Shown here: piece after piece, positions 1 to 8,232 of the stretch
How positions within the stretch are numbered: the stretch's first letter is position 1
How the letters are laid out: each line of letters opens with the position of its first letter
NCBI GenBank assembly: GCA_937891975.1
Contig: CALAUA010000014.1
Location: 62,001 to 126,000, forward strand
DNA length: 64,000 nt
Origin: an uncultured Bacteroidales bacterium
GTDB lineage: Bacteria; Bacteroidota; Bacteroidia; Bacteroidales; Paludibacteraceae
Reading direction: 5' to 3'
The notes under the pieces: generated by a model
The model's input: the letters and a program-made list of their open reading frames with translations, nothing else
What the model was told of the DNA's origin: nothing
Database searches by the model: none
Translations under genes and position numbers: made by a program

Positions 1-1
1 T

Positions 2-1069
2 ACCACTACTATGATTGGTATTGTGACTGCAACCAGCCATCAAGTGACAGCCCTTTCTGTAATACAGGATATTGTTATTCAGCTGATTATGGGTGCTGTG
101 CTTGGTTTTATTTTTGGTAAAGGTATTGTTAGTATCATGCGTAAGGCGGACCTTGGTAACGAGTCGCTGTATCCTCTTATGGTGCTTACAGCATGTATCT
201 TTATCTTTAGTATCACCTATTTCTTAAAGGGTAATACCTATTTGGCAGTGTATATCGGTGGTCTGGTGATTGGTAATAGCAAGTTCACTCGTAAACGCCA
301 AACGCGCAGTTTCTTCGATGGACTGACGTGGCTGAGTCAATTGGTTATTTTCCTTGTCTTGGGTCTGATGGTGCGTCCGCACGAACTCTTCCAATTAGAG
401 GTTTTGCTGCCATGTTTGATTATCAGTATCGTGATGATTTTTATCTCACGCCCTATAGCGGTTTTCCTCTGTATGTGGCCCTTCAAGCAGTACAAGCGTA
501 ACGACAAGATGCTGCTCAGTTGGGTAGGATTGAAGGGTGCTGTGCCTATTATCTTTGCTATTATGTGCGAAGCGAACAATGTACCCCATGCCGATTTGAT
601 TTTCAATATCGTCTTCCTCTGTACGATAGTTTCGCTCATCGCACAGGGCACAACCTTGTCGATGGTGGCAAAGAAACTCAAACTGGCTACTCCACCTGTG
701 GAACTCAAGAAACTCATCCACTTTGATATTGATCTGCCAGAGGAGGTAGAGTCTTCTGCCACAGAGATTGAGGTGAAAGAGGAAATGCTCGTTCATGGCA
801 ATTTGCTCAAAAATCTCATTTTCCCAGATAAGACCTTGGTTATCATGGTGCGCCGTGGCGAAGACTTCTTTGTGCCAACGGGCAATTCCGAATTGGAAGT
901 GGGCGACCAACTATTGGTTATCACCGACAACGATGCCATGCTTGCTGCTCAATATCTTGAGGAAACAAATGAGGAAGAGAGCAAACACTGGGGTGTGCAA
1001 CTTATCAACAATACTTGGGACTTCGCCAAGCAGAAATGGCAACAACTCGTGGCTGGTAAAAAGAAATAA
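2..1069 (+). CDS. K+/H+ antiporter (CPA1/NhaP2-like), 5' end cut by window edge
   Basis: The reading frame is open to the left edge (it enters at base 2), so the N-terminus lies outside the window; the ATG at 11 is probably internal. About 355 residues are visible. The first ~230 are strongly hydrophobic with several membrane segments typical of the CPA1 cation/proton antiporter fold. The last ~110 are soluble and match a TrkA-C/RCK-C type regulatory domain (motifs LVIMVRRG, GDQLLVITDND). This domain order is that of NhaP2/CvrA potassium/proton antiporters, which sit in the inner membrane and adjust K+ and pH. The stop is 10 nt before the next gene, so cotranscription is likely. The family call is solid; ion specificity is inferred. 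Confidence 0.85.
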   Translation, partial: TTTMIGIVTATSHQVTALSVIQDIVIQLIMGAVLGFIFGKGIVSIMRKADLGNESLYPLMVLTACIFIFSITYFLKGNTYLAVYIGGLVIGNSKFTRKRQTRSFFDGLTWLSQLVIFLVLGLMVRPHELFQLEVLLPCLIISIVMIFISRPIAVFLCMWPFKQYKRNDKMLLSWVGLKGAVPIIFAIMCEANNVPHADLIFNIVFLCTIVSLIAQGTTLSMVAKKLKLATPPVELKKLIHFDIDLPEEVESSATEIEVKEEMLVHGNLLKNLIFPDKTLVIMVRRGEDFFVPTGNSELEVGDQLLVITDNDAMLAAQYLEETNEEESKHWGVQLINNTWDFAKQKWQQLVAGKKK

Positions 1070-1079
1070 AATCTATATC

Positions 1080-2150
1080 ATGAAACACAACTCATTTATT
1101 TTCGTCGCGCTATTTAGCCTTGCATCCCTTCTTTCAGGATGCCAATCGAGCGACATCTACCAACCATGGTCTAAAGAAAAAGCGAAAGCTTGGTACGCAG
1201 AGCACCCTTATCGTGCTGGATGTAATTTCCAACCTAGCACTGCCATCAACCAAATTGAGATGTGGCAAGCATCTACCTTCGATGCCGCTACCATCGACCG
1301 CGAACTCGGTTGGGCAGAAGAACTTGGCTTCAACCTCATGCGCGTCTATCTTAGTAGCGTAGTTTGGCAAAACGAACCAGAAGCATTCAAACAGCACATG
1401 GATAAATATCTCACCATTGCTGACAAACATCATATCAAGACGTTATTCGTTTTCTTTGACGATTGCTGGAATCCCGAATCTACCTATGGCGAGCAACCAG
1501 CTCCCAAGCCTGGTATCCACAACTCGGGTTGGGTACAAGACCCTGCCGTTAGTTTGCGCGCAGACACAGCGACTCTCTTCCCTATCCTTGAGGCATATGT
1601 CAAAGATGTGATGACTACTTTCAAAGACGACCCACGTATCTGGATGTGGGATCTCTACAACGAGCCAGGCAACTCGGGCCACAAGATGACCTCCATGCCG
1701 CTGCTGCGCAATGTCTTCCGTTGGGCGCGCGAGTGCCAAGTGAGCCAACCGCTCACCGTAGGCGTATGGTTCATGGAGTGTCCCGAACTCAATCAGTTCC
1801 AATTGGCAAACTCGGATATTATTTCTTATCATAATTATAGCAACCCTGAGATCCATCGCCAATGCATTGATTCGCTCCGCAAGTACGATCGTCCTATGGT
1901 CTGCACCGAGTATATGGCACGCCGCAATGGCAGTTATTTCCAAACGATTCTCCCACTCCTAAAGGAGAACAACGTTGCTGCTATCAACTGGGGATTTGTC
2001 AGCGGAAAGACCAATACTATCTTCGCGTGGGACGAGCCTATGCCTGATGTACAAGAACCTCCTTTGTGGTTCCACGATATCTTTCGCCAAGACCACACTC
2101 CATTCGATCCAGAAGAAGTAAGTGCCATCCAGAGTATCATGCTCCAATAA
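1080..2150 (+). CDS. Lipoprotein glycoside hydrolase, clan GH-A (GH5-like)
   Basis: A protein of 356 residues. The start at 1080 is chosen because it gives a lipoprotein signal peptide (lipobox LLSG-C21), so it should be anchored in an envelope membrane. The rest looks like a (beta/alpha)8 barrel of clan GH-A: WDLYNEPG carries the likely acid/base Glu195 and MVCTEYMA the likely nucleophile Glu277. Related Bacteroidota proteins are usually annotated as cellulase-family or 1,4-beta-xylanase-like hydrolases; the real substrate cannot be told from sequence. It lies 10 nt after the antiporter and 12 nt before an aldose epimerase, so a small glycan-use operon is plausible. An in-frame extension upstream to 795 overlaps the antiporter and is not used. 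Confidence 0.82.
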   Translation: MKHNSFIFVALFSLASLLSGCQSSDIYQPWSKEKAKAWYAEHPYRAGCNFQPSTAINQIEMWQASTFDAATIDRELGWAEELGFNLMRVYLSSVVWQNEPEAFKQHMDKYLTIADKHHIKTLFVFFDDCWNPESTYGEQPAPKPGIHNSGWVQDPAVSLRADTATLFPILEAYVKDVMTTFKDDPRIWMWDLYNEPGNSGHKMTSMPLLRNVFRWARECQVSQPLTVGVWFMECPELNQFQLANSDIISYHNYSNPEIHRQCIDSLRKYDRPMVCTEYMARRNGSYFQTILPLLKENNVAAINWGFVSGKTNTIFAWDEPMPDVQEPPLWFHDIFRQDHTPFDPEEVSAIQSIMLQ

Positions 2151-2162
2151 TCCGACGATTGT

Positions 2163-3311
2163 ATGACTACCTATATCAAGACACTAGCCGCTTGCCTATT
2201 ATCCTTCATTATGGTTGGGTGTACTATGCAGGAACGCCCTACCCAGAGTGGCTTGCTCCGCAGCAATTTTCAAACCGAACATCTCGGTATGACCACCGAC
2301 CTCTATACCCTCACCAACGACAATGGCATGGAGGTATGTTTCACCAATTTCGGCGGACGTATTGTCAGCATCATGGTGCCTGATAAGGATGGTCAGCTGC
2401 TAGACGTCTGCCTCGGACATGACTCCATAGCCGACTATATTCGCTATGGCTATCAGGGTTGCAATTTCGGTGCGCTCATTGGTCGCTACGGCAATCGTAT
2501 CAAAGAGGGCCGTTTCACCTTGGACGGCGTGGAGTACCAGTTACCTCGCAATAACGATGGCAACTGTCTGCACGGTGGCGGCGACATCGCTTTCCACAAC
2601 CGCATGTGGCAAGCCCAACCTATCAGCAATAGTAGCATCGCCTTCACCACCATCAGCCCCGATGGCGAGGACGGCTTCCCTGGCAACCTATCGGTCAAGG
2701 TCACCTATACACTCACCAACGACAATGCCATCTCTATTGCCTACGAAGCCACTACCGACAAACCTACTGTCATCAATCTCACCAACCACTGCTACTTCTG
2801 CCTCAGTGGCGACCCTACTCGTGATGTCATGGATGAGGTACTCTATCTCAATGCCGATTCTTACACACCAGTCGATGCCAATGTAGCGGTAACAGGCGAG
2901 ATCGCTGCGGTAGAGAATACTCCCTTCGACTTCCGTACCCCTACCCGCATAGGCGAGAGAATCAACGATACTACCCACCAGCAGATTATCAATGGCCGTG
3001 GCTACGACCACAACTGGATTTTGGCTACCAATGGCGATCTAAATGCCCTTGCAGGCGTATTGTACGATGCTGCGACAGGTATCGAAATGCGCATTCATAC
3101 CGACCAACCTGGTGTACAATTCTATGCTGGCAACTTCTTGGACGGCAGTTTTATGGGTAAAAATGGAGTGGCGTACCCACGCCGTAGCGGTCTCTGCTTT
3201 GAGACACAACATTTCCCCGATAGCCCTAACCAACCTGCTTTCCCATCGACCACCCTGCGTCCAGAAGAGACATATACCACAACAACCATCTATAAATTTG
3301 GCATCAAGTAG
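2163..3311 (+). CDS. galM: Aldose 1-epimerase (galactose mutarotase), lipoprotein
   Basis: A protein of 382 residues that interconverts alpha and beta anomers of galactose or glucose. The N-terminus is a lipoprotein signal (lipobox MVG-C20), so this copy acts in the envelope rather than the cytoplasm. GalM motifs are present: GRYGNRI near 108, LHGGG near 136, the catalytic His209 in NLTNHCYF, and the catalytic base Glu347 in CFETQHFPDSPNQP. Length fits the family (~340 residues plus signal). It starts 12 nt after the glycoside hydrolase, which supports a joint role in extracellular sugar processing. No clear terminator follows; a long noncoding gap starts at 3312. Confidence 0.93.
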   Translation: MTTYIKTLAACLLSFIMVGCTMQERPTQSGLLRSNFQTEHLGMTTDLYTLTNDNGMEVCFTNFGGRIVSIMVPDKDGQLLDVCLGHDSIADYIRYGYQGCNFGALIGRYGNRIKEGRFTLDGVEYQLPRNNDGNCLHGGGDIAFHNRMWQAQPISNSSIAFTTISPDGEDGFPGNLSVKVTYTLTNDNAISIAYEATTDKPTVINLTNHCYFCLSGDPTRDVMDEVLYLNADSYTPVDANVAVTGEIAAVENTPFDFRTPTRIGERINDTTHQQIINGRGYDHNWILATNGDLNALAGVLYDAATGIEMRIHTDQPGVQFYAGNFLDGSFMGKNGVAYPRRSGLCFETQHFPDSPNQPAFPSTTLRPEETYTTTTIYKFGIK

Positions 3312-3363
3312 AATAATACATACGGCATGACCGTTGCAGCATATTTACAATAATCTTTTCAGA

Positions 3364-3420
3364 ATAAAAAAAACAATCTTCCTCACAGGTGCCACAGGCA
3401 CAATGGGATATGCAGGCATA
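3364..3420 (+). pseudogene. Remnant of an SDR gene start (19 codons), paralogue of 21155-22681
   Basis: These 19 codons align without gaps to the first 19 codons of the SDR gene at 21155. Encoded residues agree at 17 of 19 positions: the start codon is now ATA instead of ATG and the last codon is ATA against ATG. All nucleotide differences fall in third codon positions. The similarity stops at 3420, after which the sequence is unrelated to the gene. It is therefore the dead 5' end of a once-functional homologous gene. No promoter of the standard type is visible in front. Confidence 0.8.
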
Positions 3421-3479
3421 GTTTGCGATTGATCGTTTGAGCCCATTGGGCGAGATAAGACAATTGTGCCTAGTTCAAA

Positions 3480-3600
3480 ACTAGTAATCAACAATTTCCC
3501 TGCAGGTTTCGGGACCTGAAGGAGTGCGACGGAACGCACTCCGAGCGCAGCGCCCGAAGAGTCCCCACTCTGAGGAAACAGCGCAAGCATAGAACAAAAC
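3480..3600 (-). repeat. Noncoding dispersed repeat R, copy 1 (inverted relative to copy 2)
   Basis: The reverse complement of about 3510-3598 aligns over ~90 bp with 20808-20900. Shared blocks include TTCTATG, TGCGCT and GTGGGGACT-TTCGGGCGC; identity is roughly 75% by eye. The DNA is GC-richer than its surroundings and contains a small palindrome around GGAGTGCG/CGCACTCC (3521-3543). No convincing protein is encoded. It directly follows the SDR remnant. Function unknown. Confidence 0.6.
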
Positions 3601-3954
3601 AAAGACATCTATAGGAGATCTGTGGGCTATCTGTGGCTATCAACTCACTCTCAAGTTGACTTCGGGCTACGCGACCACTTCGCGACCACTGTAGCACATC
3701 TATTGCCTAAATGTGCCCTGTCAGTGGCTTTAAGCTTCAAATATTTGTGCCTCTATAATAATGGTGTAAAAATCTTCGGCGTGGAAGGGGTTTTGCGCCG
3801 AAGATTGGAGAATGCGGAGAGTGAAATGGTACATACAATACGCGGAAATATCTGTATTACAAGAGTTTCCGCATGAGTGTATTTTTTTTGAAAAAGTTTT
3901 CGCGTGCCGAAGGTTACGCCGAAAGTTGTGCCGAAGATTATTAGTGCGTTTGCA
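3601..3954. other. Intergenic stretch without a recognised gene
   Basis: It contains a degenerate series of the word GCCGAA at about 3907, 3919 and 3931 (12-bp spacing), and CTTCGGCG/GCGCCGAAG inverted words around 3774-3806 that could fold into a hairpin. A plus-strand frame at 3622-3876 and a minus-strand frame at 3753-4187 are open, but neither has recognisable protein character. Confidence 0.4.
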
Positions 3955-4161
3955 TTAAAAATCATTGTCTTCATACGAATCAAATCCCAACATAGCATCG
4001 TTGTCGTAGTCGCCACAATCCCAGTCTTCGCGAGATGTCCAATTTGCTGAGCCACTTGCGCGATGACGGCGGTCTTCATGAATACTGCGATAATCTTCGA
4101 TGTCAAACAATCCATTGGTTGAGCTCTCATCGGAGCCAAAGAGAAAATCAAATAGTCCCAT
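3955..4161 (-). CDS. Small acidic protein of unknown function
   Basis: A 68-residue protein rich in Asp and Glu with a hydrophobic start (MGLFDFLFGSD) and an acidic end (DDYDND-type stretches). I do not recognise the family. The start ATG at 4161 is preceded by ATTACTACT, the same pattern as in front of 6245. It lies 67 nt downstream of the RhuM-Fic gene on the same strand, so the two could share a transcript. A partner or antitoxin role is possible but purely positional. An overlapping longer frame to 4187 is less protein-like. Confidence 0.5.
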   Translation of the reverse strand: MGLFDFLFGSDESSTNGLFDIEDYRSIHEDRRHRASGSANWTSREDWDCGDYDNDAMLGFDSYEDNDF

Positions 4162-4228
4162 AGTAGTAATTTTGAATTAAGAATCATGAATTTTGAGTTG
4201 GTAATTCTGTCGAATTCGATAGAATTAC

Positions 4229-5227
4229 TTAATTGCGTTGATTAATTAAGTTGACAACTACCTTTACCATCACGTCTTTTTCTTCGGTCTTACTTTCGGC
4301 AATCATTAGCGTTAAGGCAACCAAAGTGCTATCTGCAATGCGTTTGCTACCATCAGAATGATAAAGCAGATGGTTATTATTCAAGAACCATAAGAACAAT
4401 GTTGCAGCAATACGTTTGTTTCCATCGCTAAACGAATGGTTTTTCGTTACCAGATAAAGCAACATTGCAGCTTTCTCCTCTACACTTGGATACAACTCCT
4501 CGCCACCGAAAGTTTGGTATATTTGACCAATACTGCTTCGGAAAGAATCATCTTTCTCATTTCCAAACAAAATAGATGCGCCAAACTTATCGCGCAAGCG
4601 CTGAATCTGCTCCATAGCATTTTCATAAGTGGCATGAAACGAGGCTACTTTTGTAGTTTGGTCAATGGTCAAGCGTTCGTAGTCATAGTTGTCAAGCGTA
4701 TCAAGTGCATAGGTGTAATCCACTACTACATCCAACAGGTCTTGTGTCTCGATAGTGTTTTCTTGTTCTCGGTGTTGTAGCGTGCGACTAACTACTTGAA
4801 CCAATTGACGTAACTCGCTGATTTGCTCATGGCGCAAGCGTTCGTTGATAGCATAGCCTTTGATGAGATACTGCTTCAATACACGATTTGCCCATTGGCG
4901 GAATTGCACACCGCGTTGGCTTTTTACGCGATAGCCTACGGAGATGATGACATCGAGGTTATAAATTGTTGCTTCTGTCTCTTGTATATACCCCTCTCTA
5001 CGACCATATTTCTTGGGTAGTGCAAATTTTGCACATACCAAGGACTCATCCAATTCTCCTTCCTTAAACACATTACGGATATGCCTTGAAATAACTGTCC
5101 TGTCTTTTTGGAAAAGATCTGCCATTTGAGCTTGTGTTAGCCATACAGTGTCGTTCTCCATGTGCACATCAATTTGCGTTTGATTGTCGTCAGTTTGATA
5201 GATAATAATTTGATTGTTTTGATTCAT
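4229..5227 (-). CDS. RhuM-family protein with C-terminal Fic/Doc domain
   Basis: A protein of 332 residues with two parts. Residues 1-~150 are RhuM-like: a DNA-binding-like start (WLTQAQMADLFQKDRTVISRH, cited only as position ~29-49) followed by the family words TEATIYNLDVIISVGYRV and FRQWAN. Residues ~200-332 are a Fic/Doc domain with HSFSDGNKRIAA near 264, matching HxFxDGNKR of Doc-type enzymes, which AMPylate or phosphorylate targets such as EF-Tu. This fusion is widespread as an accessory gene, often annotated as virulence protein RhuM or death-on-curing. It is the outermost large gene of the island on this side. Target and biological role are unknown. Confidence 0.9.
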   Translation of the reverse strand: MNQNNQIIIYQTDDNQTQIDVHMENDTVWLTQAQMADLFQKDRTVISRHIRNVFKEGELDESLVCAKFALPKKYGRREGYIQETEATIYNLDVIISVGYRVKSQRGVQFRQWANRVLKQYLIKGYAINERLRHEQISELRQLVQVVSRTLQHREQENTIETQDLLDVVVDYTYALDTLDNYDYERLTIDQTTKVASFHATYENAMEQIQRLRDKFGASILFGNEKDDSFRSSIGQIYQTFGGEELYPSVEEKAAMLLYLVTKNHSFSDGNKRIAATLFLWFLNNNHLLYHSDGSKRIADSTLVALTLMIAESKTEEKDVMVKVVVNLINQRN

Positions 5228-5546
5228 AATGTTGTATGTTTTTTGTTTTATGCTGCAAAATTACTATATCAAACTGCTAAAACTTGTCAGTATGTTAAGA
5301 TTTCTTCTATGAATTTCACATTTTATACATAAAAAGAATAGATAAGACACATTTTTATATGCTTTTGGCTTTTTATTGGTGTCTTGCTTATTGTTAATTG
5401 GTCACAATGCCCGCATTGCTCCCGCTTTCCGCAAAGCAATCTACTCAATAAAAATCTCGAAATCATTATAAAGAAATTTATAGAAGCAATCTTAGAATTT
5501 TACAAAAAATGCACTTTTTTTATCAAAGGAAGGTCATTACTGTTGA

Positions 5547-5601
5547 CTTGCTCCTTTTTTATCTCAGCGAAGTGCGTTTTTGAAATAAAAAAAGGAGCAA
5601 G
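5547..5601. repeat. Inverted repeat, arms of 19-20 bp
   Basis: The left arm (5547-5565, CTTGCTCC followed by T6 and ATCTC) is nearly the reverse complement of the right arm (5582-5601), with a 16-nt loop. A-rich and T-rich runs inside the arms could act as a bidirectional terminator, or the element could be a small mobile-repeat scar. Confidence 0.55.
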
Positions 5602-5650
5602 CTATAAATGAGGTCAAGAGAGAAAAGGAACTTGGTGTCTTCAAAAGATG

Positions 5651-5680
5651 AAAAAAAGCAGCACCGTGTGAGGGTGCTGC
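5651..5680 (-). terminator. Rho-independent terminator after 5724-5966
   Basis: On the minus strand an 8-bp perfect stem GCAGCACC/GGTGCTGC (5673-5680 with 5658-5665) with a 7-nt loop is followed by seven T residues. It lies 44 nt past the stop of the upstream small gene. Confidence 0.8.
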
Positions 5681-5723
5681 GGGGAGAGATGTGGAATACA
5701 ATAGTATTATTGAAATGGGGTTG

Positions 5724-5966
5724 CTATTTATTATATCTTAACTTGATAAGATAAATCTCCCAATAGCTTCTTGGGGCGTCAGGATAGAGTTGTGGAATTA
5801 ACACCTTGATGCGTATGCGATTTTTGCGGATATCTGCATAGGTGGGATAACCCAATAGATTGTTGCCGTGAATGAGTTCAGATAGCAGTTGCTTTTTCTC
5901 CTGCTCGGAGTGCGCTGTTAGATAATAGTAACGACGCTTGTAATGTATTTTGTCTGTCTGTTGCAT
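5724..5966 (-). CDS. Small basic hypothetical protein (80 aa)
   Basis: An 80-residue protein rich in Tyr, Lys and Arg, with no membrane segment and no motif I recognise. The N-terminus (HYKRRYYYLTAHSEQEKKQLLSEL) is predicted basic and helical. It begins at an ATG at 5966 and ends 44 nt before a good terminator, which supports it as a real last gene of a transcript. Its upstream neighbour (6033-6245) ends 66 nt before it. Confidence 0.5.
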   Translation of the reverse strand: MQQTDKIHYKRRYYYLTAHSEQEKKQLLSELIHGNNLLGYPTYADIRKNRIRIKVLIPQLYPDAPRSYWEIYLIKLRYNK

Positions 5967-6032
5967 AGTGTGTTATGTATTCATTGCGGTTATACATTGA
6001 TTATTGAATTCCTGGGTTATTTCACCTTGGTA

Positions 6033-6245
6033 TTATTGAGATGTAGTGTCATCAATAGGTATATACCTGACAATCGTCGTTTTGGCATCTACTTTGATAA
6101 ATTCTCTGCGTAGCTTGCCTTCTGCGATGAGGCGCTGTTTTTCTTGATGGTAACGCTCAGCAGCAGCTTTGGCACTCTCGTGCATAGTCATTTGTTCTTC
6201 GCGTGTGATGACGCGTTTGGTTTTCTTAAATTGGCGCATGGGCAT
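6033..6245 (-). CDS. Small charged hypothetical protein (70 aa)
   Basis: A 70-residue protein, predicted mostly helical and basic (MRQFKKTKRVITREEQ, then an Ala/Glu/Lys-rich helix, then a short strand-like end TIVRYIPID). Two in-frame ATGs occur (6245 and 6239); the first is used. Not recognised. It may be cotranscribed with the 80-residue gene that follows. Confidence 0.45.
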   Translation of the reverse strand: MPMRQFKKTKRVITREEQMTMHESAKAAAERYHQEKQRLIAEGKLRREFIKVDAKTTIVRYIPIDDTTSQ

Positions 6246-6357
6246 AGTAGTAATCTCTGATTTTGGGGAACTATATACACAAGTTGAACTGATTAAATTT
6301 TAAACGACAATTAAGGTCAATTTTGACGTCAATTATTGTCAATTCAAGGAAATATTT

Positions 6358-6398
6358 TGTTTGGGTTGGAAGAGCGACACGTCGCTGGCACCCAAAAA
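6358..6398 (-). terminator. Terminator-like hairpin after 6464-7351
   Basis: Nested stems: outer TTTGGGT/ACCCAAA and inner GCGAC/GTCGC around a 2-nt loop (6374-6385). It lies 66 nt beyond the stop codon of the minus-strand gene at 6464 and is flanked by A/T runs, as expected for a terminator. It might instead be a structured repeat. Confidence 0.5.
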
Positions 6399-6463
6399 CA
6401 AAAATGTTTCAACAGATATATAATTTCCATTTTTTGTAATAAACTCTTTTAAATCAATCATTA

Positions 6464-7351
6464 TCACTTAATATAAACTCGGCTGTGATGTTCGAACAGA
6501 TCGATCAGCAAACTAATGCCAAACCATATTCCAAAGAAAATGAGTGTCGCCATCAGCCAACTAAAGCCAAACTGTGATTCTACCTGATATTGACAATTAT
6601 GGAAGAAAACACCAACTGGTATGCTGACCACAACCGAGATGAGTAATATCCATAGCAATCGGAGCGAGAATTTCATTTTCTTAGGACCGAAGCACTTATC
6701 TTTGATTTCACTCATCCAATTGGGTTTTATTTTAAAGTGGGGCGCATTTATTAGCACTTTAGCTTGCTCTAAAGTCATCTTGGGGCGGCGAGCTTCATCC
6801 GCAGCTTCTCGTTGAGGATTATAAAGCTCAAGCGAAGAGGCTACATCTGCTAAATAACGCTGCTTAGTCCAAAGTTTGGATTGTATATCCTTGATAGGCA
6901 GATGAGGAAGCATATCAAAGAACTCATCTGCATGGTAATGCGTAATGATTGTTGGGCAATAGCATTCACCTACTGTCCTGCCAACGGGTGATGGGAATAT
7001 TTTTTCGAGGAAAGTATCCTCAAAAAGATCGTACTGATATTTGCTGATACGCTCTTCGAGTTCGAATAGCAACTCTCCGTCTTCGATAAACACGCGTGTC
7101 CATTCGTATGTATGTCGGTAGCCGCCGAGGAAAGGCCAGAATAGCAGGTGCCAGCCCTCTGGGCGATCGTATCTACAGCCGAAATAGCCAGGAAATAGAT
7201 CCGTGCGAAATTCGATGATGCCTTTGCGCTGCATGGTGAAAATGATATACTCTATTAGGGTGTTCTCGCTCCATGTCTGTAACTCCTTCAGCTCATAATG
7301 TGGGCGTTTACCAAATTGGTTGGTGGTATTTTTGATGGTTGTTTTTGACAT
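6464..7351 (-). CDS. Hypothetical protein with two C-terminal membrane segments
   Basis: A protein of 295 residues. Residues 1-~215 look soluble and globular, rich in aromatic residues (GYFGCRYDRPEGWHLLFWPFLGG is near residues 55-77). Residues ~228-250 (LLWILLISVVVSIPVGVFF) and ~262-284 (WLMATLIFFGIWFGISLLI) are clear membrane helices, so the protein is probably inner-membrane-anchored with its large domain in the cytoplasm. I do not recognise the family. It follows 7377-8054 by 25 nt and probably shares its promoter (module A). Confidence 0.6.
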   Translation of the reverse strand: MSKTTIKNTTNQFGKRPHYELKELQTWSENTLIEYIIFTMQRKGIIEFRTDLFPGYFGCRYDRPEGWHLLFWPFLGGYRHTYEWTRVFIEDGELLFELEERISKYQYDLFEDTFLEKIFPSPVGRTVGECYCPTIITHYHADEFFDMLPHLPIKDIQSKLWTKQRYLADVASSLELYNPQREAADEARRPKMTLEQAKVLINAPHFKIKPNWMSEIKDKCFGPKKMKFSLRLLWILLISVVVSIPVGVFFHNCQYQVESQFGFSWLMATLIFFGIWFGISLLIDLFEHHSRVYIK

Positions 7352-7376
7352 GATTGTTTTATTGTTAGGTCGTTAT

Positions 7377-8054
7377 TTACTCATTGATTATCTCTACGCG
7401 GATATTGCTAAAGCATTGGCTGATAGCATATTGCAAGGCTTCGGTTTTTCGCACCTCGGCTTGGATGTGTAGGGTTTGCTCATCCATATAGGTCATACTC
7501 AGTATATTGCCTCTATATTCATAGGCATCCGACCCTACTAGCACTTTCATCAGTCCTTGTACATTCACTTCGCTATTAGGCGTTCCGTAGAATTTAGCCA
7601 ACGAATGGATTATCTGCTCAATGGCTTTGAGGTCATCTGCATTGCCCGTTAGTTGATAAGTCACGATGGTTGGTTTTGGTTCTGGTATCATGTCCTCTTC
7701 TGAAAGGCCATCCATGGGGTTATAACCTAACATATCGTAGTACGATTGTGCACGCGTTTTGTCGATATAGATGCCATATTGCTCGTTGCCCAGCTCATAG
7801 AGCATGCCCAAGTGCTCTGCAGCGGAGATATTGTCGTGTGATAGTTCTTGCAATAGCGTTTCTACATCTCCGAATCGGTATGCCGTTCCTATTTTGTCGC
7901 GGCGGTACATTTCTTGGATGATAGGTTGATCGGCAGGATTGTTTTTGGACGCAAAGAAACTGCGTAACATAAATTCTCCAACTTCCATATTGTGCAGATC
8001 AGTGGCTGAGTTAGGTGGATTTGCTTTCTCTTGAAATAATTTTACTTGTACCAT
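7377..8054 (-). CDS. Hypothetical protein with Sel1-like segment
   Basis: A protein of 225 residues. Residues ~75-110 (AAEHLGMLYELGNE, then DKTRAQSYYDML) resemble one Sel1/TPR-type helical repeat, and a similar segment occurs in the island protein at 9422-10357. The C-terminal ~90 residues look like a mixed alpha/beta domain (NADDLKAIEQIIHSL, VNVQGLMKVLVG). No family is recognised. The ATG at 8054 lies about 50 nt downstream of promoter module A (8111-8141), making this the first gene of its unit. Confidence 0.55.
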   Translation of the reverse strand: MVQVKLFQEKANPPNSATDLHNMEVGEFMLRSFFASKNNPADQPIIQEMYRRDKIGTAYRFGDVETLLQELSHDNISAAEHLGMLYELGNEQYGIYIDKTRAQSYYDMLGYNPMDGLSEEDMIPEPKPTIVTYQLTGNADDLKAIEQIIHSLAKFYGTPNSEVNVQGLMKVLVGSDAYEYRGNILSMTYMDEQTLHIQAEVRKTEALQYAISQCFSNIRVEIINE

Positions 8055-8105
8055 AATGTGTAAATTTTATTGTTAAACATTTAATTATTGCTTTGTTGCA
8101 ATTTA

Positions 8106-8187
8106 CACATATAATATAGTTCAAAAATAAAAAATTTCAAAAATGAGTGCACATATATTTTTTTTGCAAAGTGGAGTTTGCAAAAAA
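8106..8187 (-). promoter_or_regulatory. Island promoter module, copy A
   Basis: On the minus strand: TTTG (8141-8138), a 19-nt spacer, then TATATTAT (8118-8111), a variant of the Bacteroidota -33/-7 promoter. The surrounding ~80 bp, including AGTGCACAT and the paired GCAAA words at 8166-8182, is shared with copies B, C and D. It drives 7377-8054 and probably the genes after it. Confidence 0.7.
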
Positions 8188-8232
8188 ATACTCTATAATA
8201 AAGTGCTTTCTTACACCAAGATAGCATTTTTA

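Larger units (their letters stand above)
5228..5723. other. AT-rich intergenic region with inverted repeat
   Basis: No supported gene. Close to the RhuM start there is a possible -7 box (TAATTTTG, minus strand, 5256-5263) without a good -33 box. Further on are an inverted repeat (5547-5601) and a terminator hairpin (5658-5680), listed separately. A 75-codon plus-strand frame at 5384-5611 runs through the inverted repeat and is not believed. Confidence 0.5.

Noticed and set aside
795..1079. Upstream extension of the glycoside hydrolase frame
   Set aside because: It overlaps the antiporter gene and would hide the lipoprotein signal that begins at 1080.
3753..4187. 144-codon minus-strand frame overlapping the small acidic gene
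   Set aside because: It has no protein character, runs through noncoding repeats, and conflicts with the better-supported acidic ORF at 3955-4161.
5384..5611. 75-codon plus-strand frame
   Set aside because: It covers an inverted repeat and poly-A/T runs; no promoter or motif.
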